NCBI GenBank assembly: GCA_903859075.1
Contig: CAIOLF010000028.1
Location: forward strand, 1-7,688
Direction: 5' to 3'
DNA from: Candidatus Buchananbacteria bacterium
GTDB lineage: Bacteria; Patescibacteriota; Patescibacteriia; 2-01-FULL-39-33
Length of the DNA: 7,688 bases
How positions within the stretch are numbered: the first letter of the stretch is position 1; every line of letters starts with the position of its first letter. The notes under the pieces were generated by a model. That model saw nothing but the letters and a program-made list of their open reading frames with translations. It had not been told where the DNA came from and did no database searches. Of this stretch, positions 1 to 4,951 are shown one piece after another. Made by a program: the position numbers and the translations under genes.

Positions 1-134
1 AGATATTTAACTATAACTATAAGTATCTATAATGTCTTAATATTATAATATCTAGGATATTTAGATAATCATTTATTCTTAATTATTCTTAATTGACAAA
101 TGATTGATTCGGGGGCAATAGTTACTTAGCTAAT
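1..134. other. AT-rich flank with short repeats, no gene seen
   Basis: This stretch lies beyond the terminator and contains no credible reading frame. It holds a perfect 10-bp palindrome TATTATAATA (41-50), a short inverted repeat ATATC-TAG-GATAT (48-60) and a tandem repeat (74-93). A TTGACA hexamer on the plus strand (93-98) has no convincing -10 partner: the best, AATAGT at 18-bp spacing, matches 4 of 6 bases. I do not call a promoter. A plus-strand promoter here would read antisense into the operon. Confidence 0.5.
74..93. repeat. Perfect 10-bp tandem repeat
   Basis: TATTCTTAAT occurs twice back to back (74-83 and 84-93) with no mismatch. It sits in AT-rich non-coding DNA just left of the terminator. 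Two copies only, so it may be chance slippage; no function is claimed. Confidence 0.7.
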
Positions 135-162
135 AAAAAGAAGGCCCCGCGAGGACCTTCTT
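135..162 (-). terminator. Intrinsic terminator of the operon
   Basis: Read on the minus strand, AAGAAGG (162-156) pairs with CCTTCTT (144-138). The stem continues through a U-G wobble (155/145), two C-G pairs (154/146, 153/147) and a possible second U-G wobble (152/148), leaving a loop of three to five bases. The 3' side runs straight into a U tract (five Us, 139-135, then AUU). The two wobble pairs become C-A mismatches on the plus strand, so the hairpin favours minus-strand transcripts. It starts 33 bases after the TAA at 196-198. Confidence 0.85.
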
Positions 163-195
163 AATTAAAAACTTGGTTAAAAAAACTAACGATAA

Positions 196-3100
196 TTACT
201 GCTGTCCGGTGATATTGCCGCTGGTTGGCGGGGCCTGATCGATCTGTGAAGATTGCGGCGGCTGATTAATTGAACCCTCGCCCGCCGGATTCAAATTAAT
301 ATCTAATCCAACCACCTTATCGCCTTCTTTACCCTTTAAGTCAATATTATTTGTCTTATGCGGGGCAAAGCCGGGCTTCTCAGCGGTCAGATAATAAGTA
401 TTGTGGCCGGCCAAGAAACCATAACGGCCATAATTATCGGTAACATAATAATCCAGCATGCGGCCGTATTCCGGAGCATAGATTCTGGCAATGGCTTTAT
501 CGAGCGGCTTTTTCCCCGGGGCGGCGTAAATCACTCCCCAATTTTTGGCATGGCGTTTGAGAGCCAAGCGGCGGAACATGAAATACATCCCCATATGGAC
601 GGCTACGAGCGCTCCGGTCAGCCAGCCGGGCAGAATAATGAAAGAAATAATGGCCAAAACCGGACCGATCAAGGCAATGCCGCGTTTCAACTTCTGGCGG
701 GAAACATCCCGCATTATCTGATCATTTGATGCTTGCAAACCTTTCTGATCTAGGGGAACATTAGCGACAATAATCCCGCGGCCGCCTTCCTTGATGGTAA
801 TCGTCTCGCCGTGATAGATATCAGTATATTTGCTATCTTCCGGCGCGTTAGCCATGATTTTTGACGGGTACTCAAATTTGGGATTGACCGCCTCCAGATA
901 ATATTGGCCCTCACCGACTAAGAACATATAGCGTCCTCCCCTGTCAGTCACTCGGGATTGCAGCAATTTCTTAGTATTAGCGTCGTAAAGGCGGACGACC
1001 GCCAAATCCACCGGGGTTTTAGTGATGGAATTATAAACTACGCCCCAGCCCTTCCGCTTGCGGCCGATCAAAAACCACCAAGGCTCCGTAAAGAGCAATT
1101 GCAAATAATAGATGAAGCTCCACAAAGGAGTCGCGGTAATCAAGTTAGCCACGGCCACGGCCAAAGCTGTCGGCAGGACTACGTCGCGGTTGGCTTTTTG
1201 AACCGTGGGATTGTTGATGATGTCGCCCAAAATAGATTCGGCCTTAATCGGGGCCAGGGCCAAATCACGATTAATAGTATTGTTGCTGACATTAACCTCG
1301 GTTCGAGTCTCTTTATAATCATTCTTAACCGCCGCCAAAGTATAGCGGCCATTGGGCACCATAAATCCGTAAACGCCGTTGGCTCCCGATTTTATCGGAT
1401 TCTTTACGCCATAGCCGGCATACAGGACATTGTCTTTATAGAGATACAGGGAAACGTCGACGCTAGGCAGGCCGCGTCCCAAAGTAGAGACGACTTTTCC
1501 AAAGGGGACTATTTCCAAGACAATTTGTCTTTTGGCGTAGGTCTGATCGGTATAGACGGTGATTAATTCCAAATCATATCTGCCAACCTTGGCCGGCAGA
1601 TCCAAGGAAGCCTGATAATAAAAGCCGGTGCCGTCCAAAGTCATAAAATATTTTTGTCCATTGAGACGGACTGCCAGCTGCTTGGCCGGTTTTGCCAAAG
1701 ATCCGGCCAAAGCGCGGATGTTTAGATTCTGCGCCGGCAAAGAAGTCAGCTTATTCTGGCTATCCGGCGCGACTTCCAGAGCGCCGGCATTAAAGAAATA
1801 AGAAAATCCGGGCGATCCCTCAATCAGCTGGCAACCAGGGCACAGCTCTTCTTCCGGCAATTTCGGCACCGCCACCGTCGTACAGCCGCAATTGGCGGTC
1901 TGATTGCCGCTATAAGTAACAAAGACGGTATAATAATAATTCTGGCCGGCAACCAAGCCGCTGTCGGAAAAGGATTGCCCCGTGCCGCTAAAAATAGAGG
2001 CGCCGTCAGTAATGCTTTGGGCGCAGGCCGTATCTGAACGCCGCCAATCAATTTTTTCCAGAGTGAAGACGCCCGTTTCATTTTGCGGGTTGATCCAAGA
2101 GAATTGAGCGGCGTTTTCTATCAGCTGATCGCTGACTCCCGCTGGGCAGCGCGCTGCCGTTGCCGGGACTAAAGCCGGTACGGAGCTCAAACAGACGCCG
2201 GCGGAATATTCGTCATAATTATTTTTGATGAATACTTTATAATTATAAGTCTGCCCATTGGTCAGGCCGGAATCAGTATAGCTATGGCCTGTTCCCTCCG
2301 ACAGCGGAGTGCCGTCAGAAATGCCAGTCGAAGCGCTGCAAGCCCCGGCTACTCGAATAAGCCGGGCTTTGGAGAAAACAAAATCATGCGCGCTGCCGTT
2401 GGCGGGATTAGACCAAGATAAAGTTATCTGGCCATTGCCGGGCGCGGCGCCGGGACTCGCCGCCTCGCTGACTGTGCGCGCCGCCGTGGCGTAAGCGCCG
2501 GAAGAATAGCCGCCCTGGCTGTTATAAATGCAAGCGGTATAGCCATAGGCCTGATTGAGCACCGTGTTGCTGTGTCCAGCGATTGTTTCGGAGCTATTAG
2601 CGGCCTTGCTCATCGCGCTCTTATAAAATTCAGCGCTGGCGGCGGCCGGGCAGGAAGTCTGGCCGTTATAAATTATCAAACCGGCAATATCGTTATAATT
2701 AGGATAGGCCAGATGCAACTCGGTGCCTTTGTTTTTGGCCGTGGCCGTCAAAGCAACGTTGCTCAGGCCGCAGGAGGTATAAAAAGTTCCGGCGCTATCG
2801 GCCGTATAAGAGCTGGCTACCGCGTGGATGGAATAGCTGTAATTGGTGAGTTGGGACAAGCCGCTCAAGCTGACCGATTGGGTAATATTGGAAGTAACAT
2901 CCAGATGCGTCTTATTGCCGGGATTGGCCGTCGGCCAATACTCGACATAACCCGCGCTAAGCACCGGCGACCCGGCCGGCAGCAGGACAACCTGCCAGGA
3001 GATGGATCCCGTCTGGCACTGCTCGGCCGCGCTGACCTGAGTAATGCTGATAGACTGCGTCGGCGGCGGCAGTCCCGGACCGCCGGACGGAGCCGGCACG

Positions 3101-3204
3101 GTAGCGGAAATATTAACCGCGCCATTGATTGTCGCGGCTTGAACCGCGACTCCCAAGGCGATGAACATGGCGCTGACGACTATTAGAGAAAGTATTTTTT
3201 TCAT
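196..3204 (-). CDS. Large membrane-anchored surface protein with FN3-like, Ig-like and three carboxypeptidase-regulatory-like domains
   Basis: This is a 1002-residue exported protein, probably a cell-surface scaffold; no catalytic motif is visible. Residues 1-23 are a signal peptide (MKKILSL ... GVAVQA). After a Pro/Gly linker there are four FN3-like repeats at about 50-145, 147-245, 246-345 and 349-445, each with Cys residues placed for disulfides (63/145, 185/225, 289/338, 394/439 or 441). A CPGC motif is at 455-458. Residues 490-566 look Ig-like. Carboxypeptidase-regulatory-like beta domains follow at about 568-652, 718-817 and 887-972. Hydrophobic stretches at 676-714 and 842-877, each followed by basic residues (RKRK; RRLALKRH), separate them. 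The C-terminal 30 residues are Gln/Pro/Ser-rich. The start is fixed by the signal peptide, with no Shine-Dalgarno sequence ahead. It is the last gene of the operon, 85 bp after its neighbour and followed by a terminator. Membrane topology is unresolved. Confidence 0.9.
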   Translation of the reverse strand: MKKILSLIVVSAMFIALGVAVQAATINGAVNISATVPAPSGGPGLPPPTQSISITQVSAAEQCQTGSISWQVVLLPAGSPVLSAGYVEYWPTANPGNKTHLDVTSNITQSVSLSGLSQLTNYSYSIHAVASSYTADSAGTFYTSCGLSNVALTATAKNKGTELHLAYPNYNDIAGLIIYNGQTSCPAAASAEFYKSAMSKAANSSETIAGHSNTVLNQAYGYTACIYNSQGGYSSGAYATAARTVSEAASPGAAPGNGQITLSWSNPANGSAHDFVFSKARLIRVAGACSASTGISDGTPLSEGTGHSYTDSGLTNGQTYNYKVFIKNNYDEYSAGVCLSSVPALVPATAARCPAGVSDQLIENAAQFSWINPQNETGVFTLEKIDWRRSDTACAQSITDGASIFSGTGQSFSDSGLVAGQNYYYTVFVTYSGNQTANCGCTTVAVPKLPEEELCPGCQLIEGSPGFSYFFNAGALEVAPDSQNKLTSLPAQNLNIRALAGSLAKPAKQLAVRLNGQKYFMTLDGTGFYYQASLDLPAKVGRYDLELITVYTDQTYAKRQIVLEIVPFGKVVSTLGRGLPSVDVSLYLYKDNVLYAGYGVKNPIKSGANGVYGFMVPNGRYTLAAVKNDYKETRTEVNVSNNTINRDLALAPIKAESILGDIINNPTVQKANRDVVLPTALAVAVANLITATPLWSFIYYLQLLFTEPWWFLIGRKRKGWGVVYNSITKTPVDLAVVRLYDANTKKLLQSRVTDRGGRYMFLVGEGQYYLEAVNPKFEYPSKIMANAPEDSKYTDIYHGETITIKEGGRGIIVANVPLDQKGLQASNDQIMRDVSRQKLKRGIALIGPVLAIISFIILPGWLTGALVAVHMGMYFMFRRLALKRHAKNWGVIYAAPGKKPLDKAIARIYAPEYGRMLDYYVTDNYGRYGFLAGHNTYYLTAEKPGFAPHKTNNIDLKGKEGDKVVGLDINLNPAGEGSINQPPQSSQIDQAPPTSGNITGQQ
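355..546 (-). repeat. Second copy of the WGV-Y carboxypeptidase-regulatory-like module in the FN3 protein
   Basis: Residues 887-950 of the large protein (KNWGVIYAAPGKKPLD ... YVTDNYGRYGFLAG ... YYLTAEKPGF) repeat residues 718-785. Shared positions include W-G-V-[IV]-Y, K-x-P-[VL]-D, A-x-[VA]-R-[LI]-Y, V-T-D-x-x-G-R-Y-x-F-L-x-G and Y-Y-L-x-A. Each copy directly follows a hydrophobic stretch and a basic cluster, so the duplicated unit appears to be membrane segment plus beta domain. Confidence 0.8.
850..1053 (-). repeat. First copy of the WGV-Y carboxypeptidase-regulatory-like module in the FN3 protein
   Basis: Residues 718-785 (KGWGVVYNSITKTPVD ... RVTDRGGRYMFLVG ... YYLEAVNPKF) have the strand pattern of a carboxypeptidase regulatory-like beta sandwich. 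They lie between the hydrophobic stretches at 676-714 and 842-877. See the second copy for the shared residues. Confidence 0.8.
1870..2460 (-). repeat. Two clearly related FN3-like repeats in tandem
   Basis: Residues 249-345 and 349-445 of the large protein align along their length. Common marks are W-x-N-P near the start (W264, W370), the Cys that begins ACSAS or ACAQS (289, 394), the stretch I-[ST]-D-G then GTG[HQ]S[YF][ST]DSGL, and G-Q-x-Y-x-Y-x-V-F, ending in a Cys (338, 439). This marks an internal duplication that has since diverged, with the putative disulfide kept. Confidence 0.8.
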
Positions 3205-3220
3205 AAATTATAGTGAGACA

Positions 3221-3283
3221 AATTTTTAATTTTTAACTTTGTAATTTTTAAAAAATTATTTAAAAATTCAAAAATTAAAAATT
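3221..3283. repeat. Nested A/T-only inverted repeat between genes 3 and 4
   Basis: An outer perfect 14-bp inverted repeat (3221-3234 with 3270-3283) encloses an inner perfect 10-bp one (3243-3252 with 3259-3268; loop 3253-3258). Nearly all of the 85-bp gap between the DUF916-like gene and the FN3 gene is covered. No G-C pair contributes to either stem, so an RNA hairpin would be weak, and there is no U tract typical of a terminator that would set it apart from the surrounding A/T. It could be a cruciform or an mRNA spacer, or simply low-complexity sequence. Confidence 0.6.
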
Positions 3284-3289
3284 ATAAAA

Positions 3290-4222
3290 TTATCCTTTAG
3301 CTTTTCTTCTCCGAGTCAAAAAAATAATTATTAAAATAACGATAACTGCCAGTATCATCGTCCGCCACGGAATAATCCACCAGCTGATAGCCTGGGATTG
3401 CAACCGTTGGCGGCTATCGCCATACTCCAAATCCAGACGGGCAGTGTATTGTCCCAAGCCGAAATTCTGCCATTCATTTAAAAATCCCTGAAAGAAACCG
3501 GCTTTGCCCGGACTGCCCCAGCTGCTGCCAAATTGGCGGATGCTCCTTGGCAGGATATTGCCTTTAGCGGAATTGAAAGGGATGCTGGCGCTGACCCGGC
3601 CGAACATGTTCTTAATTACCAGCTGGCCAGAAGGCGCGACATGGACATTGCCTTGGTTCTCCAACCGGCTGAGAAAATCCGCGTTCTTATGATCAAAAAA
3701 ATTCCGACTGTTGCTTATTTTAAAATCCAAAACGCTCAGCTGTTCTTTGGCCTCCCCTTTTACCCTGATGAGCAGTATGGCTCCGACCCGGCTGGAAACG
3801 CCGATCTGCGACTGATCTTTTTTGGGAGAGAACGATGTCTGCCACATGGAAGCCAGATAATAGCCGCCAACCGGCGCGGTGGAAGGGATATTTACTATCA
3901 AAGGAACGTGGGCGATCTGGCCGGGCTTCAATTCAAAGGAATTTACCGGCACTTTGATCCAGGAAACCGCCTCATTGCTCTTGTCCGGCTTGGCCACGCT
4001 GGCCTCCCCTCGCTCGCCTTGGGGCGTTACCGCTTCCAGCGTGCCGGTCAGATAAACCGGGTCTTTAGTCTCATTGAATAACGTTACTTCATATTGCTGG
4101 GTCTGGCCGGGACTAAGGGAAATGTCCAGCTTTAACGGGGAGATGGTAATGGCGGAGACGGAAAACGGCAACAGGAACAGAAACAATAAGCTTAGTAATA
4201 ATAATTTTTTTAGATACGGCAT
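3290..4222 (-). CDS. DUF916-like (WxL-interacting-protein-like) membrane-anchored surface protein
   Basis: This 310-residue protein appears to be anchored in the membrane with its bulk outside. Residues 1-24 are a Leu-rich signal peptide ending SVSA. Residues 25-155 start ITISPLKLDISLSPGQ and run through YEVTLFNET, PGQIAHVPLIVNIP and GGYYLASMW. This order of strands is typical of the DUF916 peptidoglycan-binding domain and related chaperone-like Ig folds. Residues about 160-275 form a second beta domain (LSVLDFKISNSRNFF, RLENQGNVHVAPSGQLVI, GQYTARLDLEYG), comparable in place and size to the DUF3324 domain of WxL-interacting proteins. Residues 283-303 are one transmembrane segment followed by RRRKAKG, a cytoplasmic positive stop. 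Signal peptide, DUF916, second domain, TM and basic tail is the usual WxL-interacting-protein layout. It follows the WxL-like gene by 18 bp, so the two are very probably co-transcribed. The TTA-ATG context lacks a Shine-Dalgarno sequence. I am fairly sure of the architecture, less of family membership. Confidence 0.88.
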   Translation of the reverse strand: MPYLKKLLLLSLLFLFLLPFSVSAITISPLKLDISLSPGQTQQYEVTLFNETKDPVYLTGTLEAVTPQGERGEASVAKPDKSNEAVSWIKVPVNSFELKPGQIAHVPLIVNIPSTAPVGGYYLASMWQTSFSPKKDQSQIGVSSRVGAILLIRVKGEAKEQLSVLDFKISNSRNFFDHKNADFLSRLENQGNVHVAPSGQLVIKNMFGRVSASIPFNSAKGNILPRSIRQFGSSWGSPGKAGFFQGFLNEWQNFGLGQYTARLDLEYGDSRQRLQSQAISWWIIPWRTMILAVIVILIIIFLTRRRKAKG

Positions 4223-4240
4223 TAATTTAAAATAAGAAAC

Positions 4241-4924
4241 TTAAAAATTGGCTAAGGCGGTATAGGTGATCCCCGTGGAATAATCGCCGGCCGGCTCAGC
4301 GCCGCTGATATTGGCGATATATTTTATGGTAAACGACTCTTGCGTCCCCATCGGCCCGGCGGAAGAAATCAGATTACCGCCGCTAAAAGCGTACTGGGTG
4401 GGATTATTGTAAGGCGCTTGAGGCGCGGCGCTACTGCCGCCGATGACATTAAAACCGAATTGGCTGGTACCGGGAGCGGAGGCTGTCGGACCAGGACTGA
4501 TCGGCGCTATCGTGCCGCCCGACTTGGCCAGAGTGCCGCCAGAAAAAGAGACGCTGACGCCGCTAGTGGCGTTGCATTCCAGATACAGGCTATGGGTGGC
4601 GCTGCTTTCTGAGGTTTTACTGAGCGTGCCCAGAGACAATGACGCTGGTGAGATGGAAAGCGACAGAATATTGCCTTTGACCATTTCTTGGAAACCGGCA
4701 CCCATATTGCTGTTGGTGGATGATGATTTTCCGGTAATCACCTCTCCCAGAGTGTCATCCAAATAAAAACCGCCCGAAGAAGTCGCCTGTTCAATACCGC
4801 CGACAGAGATGACGTCGGCCCAAATCTGGTAGCCGCCGCCGGAAGTCATGGCGGCTAAGACGACGCCGCTAGTGAGCAGTAAAGCGATAAGAGAAAACAG
4901 GAAAATAATGGTCAGTTTTTTCAT
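4241..4924 (-). CDS. Small secreted beta-sandwich protein, WxL-like
   Basis: This is a 227-residue exported protein of unknown function. Residues 1-24 are a clear signal peptide (MKK, a hydrophobic core, then GVVLA before Ala25-Met26). Residues 26-84 hold the pattern GYQIWADVISVGG ... GFYLDDTLGEVITG ... NMGAGFQEM, which I associate with Patescibacteria secreted proteins. Residues 86-227 are Ser/Gly/Thr-rich with alternating hydrophobics (SLSISPASLSLGTL, SFTIKYIANISG), as in a beta sandwich. The last strand, PAGDYSTGITYTA (211-223), fits the C-terminal WxL consensus Y-x3-[LIV]-T-W-x-L, except that Trp is Tyr and Leu is Ala. There is one Cys (117) and no membrane anchor, so it must be held at the surface by a partner or released. 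The DUF916-like gene 18 bp downstream is a natural partner candidate. The start is set by the signal peptide; there is no Shine-Dalgarno sequence. The secreted call is firm, the WxL relation tentative. Confidence 0.88.
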   Translation of the reverse strand: MKKLTIIFLFSLIALLLTSGVVLAAMTSGGGYQIWADVISVGGIEQATSSGGFYLDDTLGEVITGKSSSTNSNMGAGFQEMVKGNILSLSISPASLSLGTLSKTSESSATHSLYLECNATSGVSVSFSGGTLAKSGGTIAPISPGPTASAPGTSQFGFNVIGGSSAAPQAPYNNPTQYAFSGGNLISSAGPMGTQESFTIKYIANISGAEPAGDYSTGITYTALANF

Positions 4925-4951
4925 AAAAATATTAAAATATTTATTTATCCT

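Noticed and set aside
93..125. Plus-strand promoter starting with TTGACA
   Set aside because: The -35 hexamer is perfect, but no good -10 lies 16-18 bases downstream (the best candidate matches 4 of 6), and it would read straight into the antisense of the operon.
1830..1842. CPGC (residues 455-458) as a thioredoxin-type redox site
   Set aside because: The motif lies in a short linker after FN3 repeats with no thioredoxin fold around it. A structural disulfide is more plausible.
2572..3186. Plus-strand open frame (204 residues) opposite the FN3 gene
   Set aside because: The product is Arg/Gly-rich without domains, and the opposite strand encodes a signal peptide and FN3 repeats. The same holds for the plus-strand frames at 358-729, 958-1566 and 3533-4081.
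3207..3212. TATAAT on the minus strand just before the ATG at 3204 as a promoter
   Set aside because: It ends two bases before the start codon, too close to give a transcript containing the ATG in the normal way, and there is no -35 element. In A/T-only DNA such hexamers arise easily.
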